A stretch of 64,000 nucleotides of DNA from Bacteroidota bacterium (lineage in GTDB: Bacteria; Bacteroidota; Ignavibacteria; UBA10030; UBA6906): assembly GCA_030835135.1 (NCBI GenBank), contig JAUQWO010000057.1:1-64000 (forward strand), read 5' to 3'. Below are positions 16,532 to 25,312 of the stretch, one piece after another. Numbering within the stretch: position 1 is the first letter of the stretch; every line of letters begins with the position of its first letter. A program made the translations under genes and the position numbers. Below the pieces are notes generated by a model. The model had not been told where the DNA came from and did not search any database. It saw only the letters and a list, made by a program, of their open reading frames with translations.

Positions 16532-17416
16532 ATGCCACAACGAATGACACCGGAACAGTCCCGGGCCCGGAAGGGGCTGGCGATATTCCTCGCCCTTGTC
16601 ACCATCGGCACCACGCCGATCCTCGTCCATGTCATCCGGAGTGGTCATCGGGTCGAAGACCCCGCCGTGCTGCCATTCATGATCGCACTCATGTGGGTGC
16701 CGGCGCTCGCATCCGTGATCACCCGGTTGGTGCTGCGCGAAGGGTTCGCGGATATCTCCCTGCGGGTGGGTGGACGATCGGGATGGCGTGCGATCATTCT
16801 CGCACTGATCTTCCCCGCGGTAGCCGGGACGATCGCCTACGGCACCGCGTGGCTCACGGGTCTCGCACAGTTCGTCTCACCTGCAGGAGGATGGTACGCG
16901 GGCATGGAACCCGGCATTCTCCGGTTCGCTCTCGCCGTTGCGACCGCAACGGTCGTCGGGGGAGTTGTCGGGATCATCACTGCTGCCGGAGAAGAGATCG
17001 GCTGGCGTGGCTACCTTCTCCCACGGCTCGTGCAGGCCGGCGTCCCTTGCCCCCTGATAGTGAGCGGTCTCATCTGGGGACTGTGGCACGTGCCGGCGAT
17101 CATCACCGGTCAGTACGGAGCCGGCCGACAGCCCCTCCTCGCAGCAGCACTCTTCCTGCTCTTCGCAGTCGGGATGTCTGTCTTCTGGGGAACGCTCCGG
17201 CTGCGTACCGGCAGCGTGTGGAGCGCGGTGATCGGGCATGCCGCGTGGAATGCAGTGATCGAAGGCCCGTTCACCGGCTACACGGCCGGTGCCATGAGAA
17301 CGCTGTGGCTGGGAGAGTCAGGCATTCTCGTCGCCGGCGTTGTCGGAGTGATCGCATACGTCACATGGAAACGGTCTGGCGCTGATGGACGTGCGATCTC
17401 TCGCACAGATCCTTGA
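16532..17416 (+). CDS. CPBP-family intramembrane metalloprotease
   Basis: 294 residues, about eight membrane helices. CPBP/CAAX-like (Abi, PF02517) motifs are complete: EEIGWRGYLLPRL with Glu154-Glu155 and Arg159, GLIWGLWHVPAI with His186, and a third HAAWNA motif near 235. These residues form the metal site within the membrane. In bacteria such proteins often give self-immunity to bacteriocins or process membrane peptides, but the context shows no bacteriocin. The 3' end overlaps the convergent SRPBCC gene by 56 bp. No strong ribosome site at the ATG; the Met at residue 5 is an alternative start. Confidence 0.85.
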   Translation: MPQRMTPEQSRARKGLAIFLALVTIGTTPILVHVIRSGHRVEDPAVLPFMIALMWVPALASVITRLVLREGFADISLRVGGRSGWRAIILALIFPAVAGTIAYGTAWLTGLAQFVSPAGGWYAGMEPGILRFALAVATATVVGGVVGIITAAGEEIGWRGYLLPRLVQAGVPCPLIVSGLIWGLWHVPAIITGQYGAGRQPLLAAALFLLFAVGMSVFWGTLRLRTGSVWSAVIGHAAWNAVIEGPFTGYTAGAMRTLWLGESGILVAGVVGVIAYVTWKRSGADGRAISRTDP

Positions 17417-17843
17417 GCGCCTTCAATGCGCGGGGCCACATGTCGTTGAACATGACAACATATTCCTCATCGATCTGCGCATCGACCACGACCTCGGTGG
17501 CTCCGCCCTTCTCGATGAACGTGTAGTTCTCGTACGACGGAGCCCACTTCTTCACTTCATCGCTGGTGGTATCCACTTCACCGTTCACGATCAATCCGAT
17601 ATGCTCGATCGAAATGAATTCGTGGGGGATGTTCTCCTTGATGCGGCTGATCATCCCGGCTTCACCGCCGTCGTCGGTGGGTGCGAGGAACCTGATCTCG
17701 CTCCCCTTCTTCCAGCTCCCTTCATAATAGGAACCGTCGCGGAACGGGCGCGTCCAGGCACGGTAGGTCTGGTCTTCCAGCATGGTGGTCCAGACGGTGG
17801 TGCGTCCGGCATTGATCAGGATCGAGTAATTCAGCGTCGTCAT
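17361..17843 (-). CDS. SRPBCC/AHSA1-like domain protein
   Basis: 160 residues with AGGAGG seven bases before the ATG. The order NYSILINAGRTTVWTTML, FRDGSYYEGSWKKGSEIRFL, HEFISIEHIG, ENYTFIEKGGATEVVV and ALKALKDLCE is the usual START/Bet v1-like (AHSA1, PF08327) layout: a hydrophobic cavity for a small ligand. It is cytoplasmic. Its 3' end runs 56 bp into the end of the convergent protease gene. Confidence 0.85.
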   Translation of the reverse strand: MTTLNYSILINAGRTTVWTTMLEDQTYRAWTRPFRDGSYYEGSWKKGSEIRFLAPTDDGGEAGMISRIKENIPHEFISIEHIGLIVNGEVDTTSDEVKKWAPSYENYTFIEKGGATEVVVDAQIDEEYVVMFNDMWPRALKALKDLCERSHVHQRQTVSM

Positions 17844-18093
17844 GCCTGCCTCCTGCAGAAATGGTGTGCGTTGGGAGCTATGGACCGCGCCGGGGAAAGG
17901 GGGATGTAGTACGGAACGCGGGACCCCGGGAGGAGGTTCCCGGTGAGGAACAGGATACGTTGTTCTTCTGTTATACTGATACCATCTGAATCTGCGACAT
18001 CCCGTCCGTCGTCCTCCCCCTCCCGTCGCGGAAGGTCCGATCGCAAGATCGCGACCATGGAAGTCCGCACCTCAACCATCATGAGGAGGCCCC
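17844..18093. other. Divergent intergenic region
   Basis: 250 bp between divergent genes. The block at 17965-17990 (TTGTTCTTCTG then TTATACTGATACC) resembles the promoter block before the STAS gene at 37583-37615 (CTATACTGGTACC), so a rightward promoter here is likely though its -35 box is unclear. No other feature. Confidence 0.4.
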
Positions 18094-19245
18094 ATGGCTC
18101 CGGAACGCGCCACGTACGAGCGCTTCAACACCGTCGTGATCGGCGGAGGCCAGGCTGGCCTGTCCGTCGGCTACCACCTGCGGAAACGCAGGATCCCGTT
18201 CGTCATTCTTGAATCGCATCTGCGCATCGGCGACTCCTGGCGCCACCGCTGGAGATCGCTGCGCCTGTTCACGCCGGCCCGTTTCAATGGGCTCGATGGG
18301 ATGCCCTTTCCCGGGGCGCCGAATTATTTCCCGACCAAGGACGAGATGGGAGAGTACCTGGAATCGTACGCCCGGCGGTTCAGCCTGCCTGTCCGCACGG
18401 GCGTCACGGTGGAACGGCTCAGCCGAGCCGGAACGGGATTCCTGATCACCACATCGGCTGGCATCATCGAAGCAACTCATGTGGTGGTTGCGATGGCGAC
18501 CTATCAGAAGGCCCGGGTGCCGGCGTTCGCGGCCGAACTTGATCCCGGCATCGTGCAGATGCATTCGTCAGAGTACCAGGACCCGTCGGGGTTGCGCCCC
18601 GGCAGCGTCCTGCTCGTCGGTGCCGGCAACTCGGGCGCGGAGATCGCCATGGAAGTTGCACGGACACACCGCACCTGGATGGCTGGCAGGGATGTCGGGC
18701 ATGTGCCCTTCGACATCGGCGGACTGCTTGCACGGCTCTTCCTCGCACGCTTCGTCCTGCGTTTCGTCTTCCACCGTGTGCTCACTACCAGCACGCCTGT
18801 CGGACGCATGGCGCGCCCGCGGGTGTTGATCGACGGTGGACCACTCATCCGTCAGCGCCCCCGCGATCTTGCCAGCGCCGGCGTGATGCGTGCGCCCCGC
18901 GTTGTCGGTGTGCGCGGTGGCCGGCCCTTGCTCGCCGATCATCAGGTGATGGACGTGGCGAACGTCATCTGGTGCACCGGCTACGAGCCCGGATTCTCCT
19001 GGATCGACATCCCGGTGCACGGGCTGCATGAGCCGCTGCACGAACGGGGGATCGTGAAGAGTGTGCCCGGATTGTATTTCGTCGGGCTGCATTTCCTGCA
19101 TGCGTTCTCGTCGACGATGATCCACGGCGTCGGACGGGATGCCGCGTTCATTGCCAGAGACATAGCCGCGCGGCAGCTGGCAGTGGACACGGCACGCGCC
19201 GTGGTCCAGGCCGCGGGCGTCGATTCAGGATCCGGCCTGCCATGA
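18094..19245 (+). CDS. Flavin-containing monooxygenase-like (CzcO-type) oxidoreductase
   Basis: 383 residues with GAGGAGG five bases upstream of the ATG. Two Rossmann motifs are plain: GGGQAG at 17-22 for FAD and GAGNSGAE at 176-183 for NAD(P). Between them come WRHRWRSLRLFTPARF and PGAPNYFPTKDEMGEYL, typical of the CzcO/YUCCA-type group, and near the end WCTGYEPGFSWID and YFVGLHF. Enzymes of this group oxygenate soft nucleophiles or ketones using NADPH and oxygen; the substrate is unknown. No operon partner. Confidence 0.9.
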   Translation: MAPERATYERFNTVVIGGGQAGLSVGYHLRKRRIPFVILESHLRIGDSWRHRWRSLRLFTPARFNGLDGMPFPGAPNYFPTKDEMGEYLESYARRFSLPVRTGVTVERLSRAGTGFLITTSAGIIEATHVVVAMATYQKARVPAFAAELDPGIVQMHSSEYQDPSGLRPGSVLLVGAGNSGAEIAMEVARTHRTWMAGRDVGHVPFDIGGLLARLFLARFVLRFVFHRVLTTSTPVGRMARPRVLIDGGPLIRQRPRDLASAGVMRAPRVVGVRGGRPLLADHQVMDVANVIWCTGYEPGFSWIDIPVHGLHEPLHERGIVKSVPGLYFVGLHFLHAFSSTMIHGVGRDAAFIARDIAARQLAVDTARAVVQAAGVDSGSGLP

Positions 19246-19301
19246 GGGGACGCCCTTCTGAGCAGTCCGCACACCCGCATGGTCGTTCACGGAGAACGAA
19301 C

Positions 19302-19326
19302 ACGGCCCCGGGGTTGCCGGGGCCGT
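19302..19326. terminator. Bidirectional GC-rich terminator
   Basis: Perfect 10-bp stem ACGGCCCCGG / CCGGGGCCGT with a 5-base loop, followed by TGTTCTC on the plus strand and TGTTCGTTC on the minus strand. It lies between the ends of two convergent genes. Confidence 0.75.
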
Positions 19327-19367
19327 TGTTCTCATCGACGCACGCATCGTGATGAAGAAGCGGGCGA

Positions 19368-20810
19368 TCACCTTCTCCGGTGCGCCAGGTGGACCGGGTG
19401 TCTGATCCGCACCGCTTCCTTCACCCACCGTTCGCCGTTCCAGTAGCGGAGACCATCCTTCAGCGCGGCAAGATAGTCGTGATCGATCCTGCCTGACACG
19501 AGACCATCGCGCAGTTTCTGCTGATACAGAAGCTCAGTGCCAGTCGTGGATTTGACCTCCCGCAGCGCCATATCAGGCCCGAAGATGAACTCATAGCTTT
19601 CCAGTTCATCGGCGGGGCGCAAGATGCCGTTCTGCACCCACACCGCCAGGGTACCGTTCCTGTTCTTCCGGACACCGCCGGCCTCGGCATTCTGAGACAT
19701 CGCCTTCGTCAATGGCGGGACAGGGAACCGGATGTAATAGATCTCGGCATCCGATGTTGCCATCGGGAACACACCCGACGCACAGCTCCGCCCGGAGCCA
19801 GTGATCTTCCCCGGATCCAGGACGGCAATGAAGGGGTACGAGAACCCGAGTGAATCCTCCGCATCATCGATGCCCGAAAGCACCAGTTCCTCACCGCCAT
19901 TGCCATCGACATCGAGGAAATACATCCCATATACCACCCCGAAATGCCAGTACCGGCCCAGTTCGTCGCCGTTGTAATGGTACCGCGCAACGATCTCCGG
20001 TGACCGCCCCGCGTTCCATGCGATGAAGATGTCCTTCTCTTTCAGGGACGGGTCCGATGATACGGCACAAGATGCGGCACCCCAATCTTCGCCATAGTTG
20101 CCACTGACGATCGGCATCGTTGCATCACAATTCTTTCTGAACCGCAGCGTGCCATCATGCTCGTACACTTTGAAGTATGCGCCGCTCCCCATCGGTGTGT
20201 CGCCCGGACTCCAGAGGGCGGTCACGACCTCACTGCGACCGTCCCCATTCAGATCCCGCACGACCGTGCGTGTGATCCCGAGGCCTTCAAGCGGCAGATC
20301 AGCCGGGCTAAAGAAGGTCGGGATCGGCCACAGCACCTTGTCGTCGCGGTCAAGGATCTCCACGGTCTGGCCCTGCACATTGTACCGCACGGACGCAGGT
20401 CGCATCTCCCGGAACGACGACGGCCGCAGGACGGCGAATGCCAGCAGCGCCAGAGCCCCCAGCAACATGAACGAACCCGCACCCGTTGCCACCGGATGCC
20501 GCCGCATGAAGTACTGCGCGCGTTCCATGCGGCCGGGAGGACGCAGGGGTGCACCCACTCCCCGTCGTGACGCTCCCGTGACCAGCGTGCGGGAAGTGGC
20601 CACAGGGAGATGCCCGCCCGGCGCAGCGGGAGCCGGGTCCAGTTCGCGCATCAGCTCCGCGGTCCGGTCATATGCCACCCCCATCCGGGCGACAAGATCC
20701 CGGCATCCCGCGCAGACGGCAAGATGGGCCTCGATCTCCGCCCGGCTCTCCGCCACGGCCTGCGCCTTCAGCGCATACAATTCAAGCGTATGTTGGTCGA
20801 AATGCTGCAT
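19368..20810 (-). CDS. Membrane protein with N-terminal anti-sigma-type zinc finger and FG-GAP-like repeats
   Basis: 480 residues. The N-terminus has an anti-sigma (zf-HC2-like) zinc site: EIEAHLAVCAGC with His29, Cys33 and Cys36. A single membrane helix spans about 109-128, and the rest is outside the cytoplasm and contains calcium-binding VCBS/FG-GAP-type loops (DLNGDGRSEVV near 186, DVDGNGGEELV near 305). This is the topology of a membrane anti-sigma factor with an external sensor-like propeller. It lies 64 bp after a 363-residue protein of the same strand, which could be its partner. Ligand and target are unknown. Confidence 0.7.
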   Translation of the reverse strand: MQHFDQHTLELYALKAQAVAESRAEIEAHLAVCAGCRDLVARMGVAYDRTAELMRELDPAPAAPGGHLPVATSRTLVTGASRRGVGAPLRPPGRMERAQYFMRRHPVATGAGSFMLLGALALLAFAVLRPSSFREMRPASVRYNVQGQTVEILDRDDKVLWPIPTFFSPADLPLEGLGITRTVVRDLNGDGRSEVVTALWSPGDTPMGSGAYFKVYEHDGTLRFRKNCDATMPIVSGNYGEDWGAASCAVSSDPSLKEKDIFIAWNAGRSPEIVARYHYNGDELGRYWHFGVVYGMYFLDVDGNGGEELVLSGIDDAEDSLGFSYPFIAVLDPGKITGSGRSCASGVFPMATSDAEIYYIRFPVPPLTKAMSQNAEAGGVRKNRNGTLAVWVQNGILRPADELESYEFIFGPDMALREVKSTTGTELLYQQKLRDGLVSGRIDHDYLAALKDGLRYWNGERWVKEAVRIRHPVHLAHRRR

Positions 20811-20873
20811 CCTACCCTGTATTGACTCACATCTGGACCGCTCCGCCGAAAAGCCGTCTGCGCAGGAGTGCTT

Positions 20874-21965
20874 CTACGTGCGACCCGCCGTATCTCTCCC
20901 GGGGTTCCGGCGCTCCTGCCGGACCGTGGCCCCGGCCGCCCGATCGCTCCCCCCGCGCAGGACATGCGCCAGGCGTTGCGCAGCAAGCGACCCCAGATAC
21001 TCGATCCGGGAGCGGTGCATTTTCTTATACTCTTCGTGCGTGAGACCGGGCATCTTCGCCTGCAGCAGGGCCAGATACGATACCCCATCGTCCCCCTGCA
21101 TCTTCGCGAACAGACTCTCCTCGATCACCTCGAAGTAGTCACCGTACATCGCTTCCGACGTCTTCCCCTTCCCCACATACCGGGGATGGAGTTCATGCCG
21201 CACCGCGGCACAGGTCTGACTGATCACATCGTTGAGATCATCCCCCACCAACGGATCCTCCGACGATGCCGGCGGCAACAGCGGTTCGTTCCTCCGCGCA
21301 TACACCGCACGCAGCACCATCGCCAGCCCGATCAGCGGAACCATGCGGGCATGCCCGCTCTGCTGCCTGAGCACGAGCGCCAGCTTGCCCATCATGCGTG
21401 GGATGTTCTCGTCCCCGAATGCCACCGTCAGCAACTCGTTCTCGAGTTCATCCATGGTGTACGGGGGCAGATGCTCGAGCGTCTCGCACATCACCGGCAC
21501 GATGTACGTTTCACCGAACCGCTCTATCTCGCGAAAGTGCTGCATCCGCTCCACGGCGAGCTTCACGTTCCGCAGGATCTTGAACAGCACGGGATCCACG
21601 TCACGGTACATCCGGAATAGTGCATGGTTGGTGCGCGAGTACACCAGGCGCCGGAGCGCGATCAGAAACTCTTCATCACCGGTGGAGGCAGGAGGGAAGG
21701 ATTCACAATAGGCGTCGAGCTGCACGAAGTGCCCGGTCTCATCGCGCTGGAACAGTTCGCCGACGGCATCGAAGGCGAGGTCCTTCGTTGTCAGCCCCTG
21801 CTGTGTGCAGAGGAACTTTCCCCCGGATTTGCGCGACAACAATTCCATGGACAGGGCGACACAGAGATGGACAACCGCGGTGAGCTGTCCCGGCTGGTGG
21901 GTCCCCCTGAGCAGCGCGTGCACATTATCCCGGAGAGAAACCGTGAGAGTGGGATCTGCAGGCAT
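20874..21965 (-). CDS. Conserved hypothetical protein, possible partner of the zinc-finger protein
   Basis: 363 residues from the ATG at 21965 (MPADPTLTVSLRDN); the frame extends to 22031, but that part overlaps repeats. The protein is mainly helical and soluble. Segments such as LTTKDLAFDAVGELFQRDETGHFVQL, EEFLIALRRLVYSRTNHALFRMY and DPVLFKILRNVKLAVERM read like a conserved regulatory domain, but I cannot name it. Being followed by a protein with an anti-sigma zinc finger, it may be a sigma-like or signalling partner; that is inference only. The last 25 residues are Arg-rich and low in structure. Confidence 0.55.
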   Translation of the reverse strand: MPADPTLTVSLRDNVHALLRGTHQPGQLTAVVHLCVALSMELLSRKSGGKFLCTQQGLTTKDLAFDAVGELFQRDETGHFVQLDAYCESFPPASTGDEEFLIALRRLVYSRTNHALFRMYRDVDPVLFKILRNVKLAVERMQHFREIERFGETYIVPVMCETLEHLPPYTMDELENELLTVAFGDENIPRMMGKLALVLRQQSGHARMVPLIGLAMVLRAVYARRNEPLLPPASSEDPLVGDDLNDVISQTCAAVRHELHPRYVGKGKTSEAMYGDYFEVIEESLFAKMQGDDGVSYLALLQAKMPGLTHEEYKKMHRSRIEYLGSLAAQRLAHVLRGGSDRAAGATVRQERRNPGRDTAGRT

Positions 21966-22029
21966 ACGTCTGAAGTGAAGATACGGGAAATTCCGTGAGA
22001 TATTCAACCATCGACGAACACACGGGGCC

Positions 22030-22320
22030 ACTGCGCGTGCATATCAATGTTTTGTGGGGGGCGGGGTCACTGCGTGGGCATATCAATATTGTGGGGGGGC
22101 GGGTTACTGCGTGGGCATATCAATATTGTGGGGGGGCGGGTTACTGCGTGGGCATATCAACATTGTGGGGGCCGGGTTACTGCATGTGCATATCAACATT
22201 TTTGCGGGGGCCGCCACTGCGTATGCATATCAATATTGCGGGGACCGTCCCGCGTGCGCATATAATCATTCTTGTGTAGGGGCCGGCCCGCGTGTGCATA
22301 TAATCATTCTTGTGTAGGGG
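22030..22320. repeat. About 37-bp tandem repeat, eight copies
   Basis: ACTGCG-type starts fall at 22030, 22069, 22106, 22143, 22179 and 22216 (spacing 36-39 bp), followed by two altered copies with GCATATAATCATTCTTG at about 22252 and 22290. The shared core is GCATATCAA(T/C)ATT with a G-rich stretch after it. Repeats abut one another with no unique spacers, so this is not a CRISPR array. Confidence 0.85.
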
Positions 22321-22342
22321 CCGAGCATGCTCGGCCCCTACA
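22313..22342. repeat. 30-bp perfect palindrome (REP-like)
   Basis: Perfect self-complementary sequence: arms TGTAGGGGCCGAGCA and its complement meet at the central GCATGC. It shares TGTAGGGGC and the GCATGC centre with the palindromes at 1-216. It closes the 37-bp repeat block and starts the 11-bp repeat block. Confidence 0.85.
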
Positions 22343-22405
22343 AGGCCCCTACAAGGCCCCTACAAGACCCCTACAAGGCCCCTACAAAGGCCCATACAAT
22401 GGCCC
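22341..22405. repeat. 11-bp direct repeats
   Basis: Five to six head-to-tail copies of AAGGCCCCTAC, decaying to AAGGCCCATAC and ATGGCCCCCAC at the right end. The unit equals one arm end of the adjoining palindrome, so it probably arose from it by slippage. It lies just past the stop of the M6 protease gene. Confidence 0.8.
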
Positions 22406-22425
22406 CCACGGGATGACAAATGTCC

Positions 22426-25071
22426 CTATTTCACCAGCATCAACCGCACAGTACTCACGAACGACCCGGTGGTCATCCGTGCAAAGTACGCGCCACTCGG
22501 CATGTCCGCGGCATTGAACGACACCGTGTGATACCCGGCCTCCTGCCTCCCATTCACCAGCACGCCTACCTCGCGCCCGAGCATGTCATACATCACGATG
22601 CGCACCTGCCCGGCTTCGGGCAATGCGTACGGGATCACCGTTGCCGGGTTGAACGGATTCGGATAATTCTGTCCCAGTGCGATGGCCGTGGGAAGACCCT
22701 CCACGCCATCCACCCCCGTGGCGATGTTCTCGACGATCACGGGCTCGGACACCGACTCGGTGCCGTCCAGGTCCATCTGCCGGAGCCGGTATACCCATGT
22801 CCCCGACGTGGCAAGCGGATCGACGTATGTATATGTGTGCGAGGCCAGCGTCGTCCCGTTTCCTTCGATGAAGCTTCCGGGGATCGTGGTGAACACATGC
22901 ACGTCCCGCATCGTGTCCTTCTGCACTTCGAACCCGTAATTATTCACCTCCGACACGGTCGTCCACTCAAGTCGTACACCATTCCCCTCAGGCGCAGCAC
23001 GGAACGAGGACAGCTGCACGGGGAGCGGCGTGGCTCTGAAGATCGCCCTGGCGGCGACATCGTAGGATCCGAGCACACTGAACGTTGCCCCGTTCGTCGA
23101 ATAGTAGGAATTACCTGTGACCGGCCCGGTGATATCGATGGGCACCACGTACCCGCCCGATGAACGCTGGAAGTAGATGCGCACATACACCGGCACCCCT
23201 TCGCTCACATTGACCGCCGGCGAGAAGTCCAGTTTGACGAAATCCGTGACGGCATCGGACGTGACCGTGACCGCATTCCCCAGCGGGTTCGACAACACGC
23301 CGCCCGAGAACGTCTGATAACACTGCGCGGTGATGTTGGTGTACCGGTTGGCATAGCTGAACACGCGGATGCCCGTGATCTGGCCGGTCAACGGCGGCAC
23401 ACACGCGATCATGCCGTATCCCGTCGTGCCGGCCTGACTCCCATAGCCGTAGCCCTCGTACCAGCGATAGAATTGCAGGGCGGTGCCAAGATATGAGGGC
23501 ACCGTCACGTTCGCCGACATCACCGCCGACGGGGCCGAGATGCCCGTGATCGACAGCCCGCTGGCACCGCCTGTCCAGAGTTGCGTGTTCGGCGTCGAAC
23601 TGCCATCCAGCACCGTGTTGCCCGATGACCCGGGGTACGGATCGCCGGCATCACCACGGTTGTTGGCGGTCGCAAGGTCTTCCATCCCGTCCGCTTCATA
23701 CAACTTCACGCCGGGATGAGTGTTCATGACATTGATCGCATTCGAACCAGGCCAGATCTCCGCGAGGTTCTTGTCCACATGGTACATGAGGAGACCGCCG
23801 GATGGCAGATTCAGATCGAACCCGGTCTTCTGCCGGTTCTCGATCAGCACATACTCATCGCCCTGACATTCGTCGAGCCATACCGCGTACGCCTGGGGAT
23901 TCGTCTCTGCCTGGGCGATGTTGATCGCGCCGCTCGACGGAAGGATCGTTGGCGTGACGAAACCCAGCATGGACTTGCAGTAGGCCGACATATGCGCCGG
24001 ACGTTCCGGACTGTTGCCATCGGCGCCCCAGCTTCCCGAGGCCATGAGGCACCAGTTGCCGAGCCCTTCCCCGTCACCATTCGTCGCGCCGTTCGTGTCG
24101 TACAGGTCCGGCAACCCGAGCGCGTGCCCGTATTCATGACAGAACACGCCGATCTCCACATGCTGCGAGCCATAGAGTTCCGGCATGATGATGTACGGAT
24201 CGATCGCAACGCCGTCATAGCTGCGTGCGTACGTGGTGCCGAGCGAACTGGAATGCGACCAGATGTATTGTGTCTGTCCGCCTTCCTCCGCACCCTTGCC
24301 GGCATGCACGATGAAGAGTCCGTCCACCGTGCCGTCACCATCATTGTCGTACTTCGAGAAGTCCACGCCGTTCGCCTCAGCGGCATCAACGGCCGCGCCG
24401 ATCATGTCGTGCACGTGCGCGTAGAAGTTCACGTTGCTATATGCATAGTACGACGACGGCTGCGCTGCGGTCACCCAATCCTGGTAGTCGGCCGCGACCG
24501 ACACGGCGCCGTACGACACTTCCTTGTAGTATGCGCTCATGCCGCCGATCCCGCCGTTCCAGGAATCGTCGTTGACCATATCCTGAAAACTCACGGCGGT
24601 TTGCGTGGCAGCAAGGTTCGAGAACTCGATGCACAGGATCAGAACGTTGAGCGTCGTTGCCTGACCGCGCGCCGCGGCACGCTGCGCCTGCTGGAGGACC
24701 GCGCGGTCAGAAATGGTCTTCTCGATCGCGTTCACCTGCACGCGCGCTGCGATCGCCGCCGGGGATTCCCGCAGATGCTTCGTGAGGGTGGTGAGCGCCG
24801 CGCTCCGCTGGGCGGCAGTGCCGCTGCTCACGCGGTGCGGCCCGGGCGTGAACCTCCCCACCGCATCCAGCGTTGCATAATAATAGAAGTGGTCCTGTCC
24901 CTGTACGACAACGTAGCCATCCGTTGTTTCGGTGAAGTTGTACCGCTCATCACCGAACCCGATCACCGTGACGGTGGTGCCATCCGGCTGCGGAACGATC
25001 GTGGGTGTGCGTTTTGCCGTGACCGCGAAGGCGGTCGCACTGCACAGGAGAAGCAGAACCAAGTTCTTCAT
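22426..25071 (-). CDS. Secreted M6-family metalloprotease with T9SS sorting domain
   Basis: 881 residues from the ATG at 25071 (MKNLVLLLLC, signal peptide to about residue 20). Family M6 (immune-inhibitor-A-like): zinc motif HEYGH at 312-316 followed by ALGLPDLYD, with DNDGDGTVDG as a likely calcium loop before it. The second half has beta-sandwich domains, and the last 80 residues are a T9SS type A sorting domain (NYPNPFNPATVIPY, VYDMLGREV-like strand, SGAYFARM, final MLVK). It should cross the inner membrane by Sec and be secreted or surface-attached by the type IX system, where it degrades proteins. Predicted monocistronic. Confidence 0.9.
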   Translation of the reverse strand: MKNLVLLLLCSATAFAVTAKRTPTIVPQPDGTTVTVIGFGDERYNFTETTDGYVVVQGQDHFYYYATLDAVGRFTPGPHRVSSGTAAQRSAALTTLTKHLRESPAAIAARVQVNAIEKTISDRAVLQQAQRAAARGQATTLNVLILCIEFSNLAATQTAVSFQDMVNDDSWNGGIGGMSAYYKEVSYGAVSVAADYQDWVTAAQPSSYYAYSNVNFYAHVHDMIGAAVDAAEANGVDFSKYDNDGDGTVDGLFIVHAGKGAEEGGQTQYIWSHSSSLGTTYARSYDGVAIDPYIIMPELYGSQHVEIGVFCHEYGHALGLPDLYDTNGATNGDGEGLGNWCLMASGSWGADGNSPERPAHMSAYCKSMLGFVTPTILPSSGAINIAQAETNPQAYAVWLDECQGDEYVLIENRQKTGFDLNLPSGGLLMYHVDKNLAEIWPGSNAINVMNTHPGVKLYEADGMEDLATANNRGDAGDPYPGSSGNTVLDGSSTPNTQLWTGGASGLSITGISAPSAVMSANVTVPSYLGTALQFYRWYEGYGYGSQAGTTGYGMIACVPPLTGQITGIRVFSYANRYTNITAQCYQTFSGGVLSNPLGNAVTVTSDAVTDFVKLDFSPAVNVSEGVPVYVRIYFQRSSGGYVVPIDITGPVTGNSYYSTNGATFSVLGSYDVAARAIFRATPLPVQLSSFRAAPEGNGVRLEWTTVSEVNNYGFEVQKDTMRDVHVFTTIPGSFIEGNGTTLASHTYTYVDPLATSGTWVYRLRQMDLDGTESVSEPVIVENIATGVDGVEGLPTAIALGQNYPNPFNPATVIPYALPEAGQVRIVMYDMLGREVGVLVNGRQEAGYHTVSFNAADMPSGAYFARMTTGSFVSTVRLMLVK

Positions 25072-25312
25072 GGCATGGATCCCGGTTTGGACCGAACGAT
25101 GGCAGCACGCGATGTGTGGACAACGGGCCACCGGTGCAACGTGAGCGGCGGAGGTTATTCCCCGCCGTTGTGCCTCAATTGATCGAAGAGTCGGAGCGCT
25201 CGTAGGATGGCTGCAGACCCGTGCGGGCCGGCGTTACACTTCTTGATATTCGCACTTTAAAAGACCAAATTCCACTACAGCACCAAGCGCTCCTCCAACG
25301 TATCAAAGCACG

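Noticed and set aside
22030-22320. CRISPR-like array
   Set aside because: Repeats abut directly with no unique spacers and no cas genes; it is a simple tandem repeat.
23716-25182. 488-residue rightward frame
   Set aside because: Shadow of the M6 protease gene, no signal of its own.
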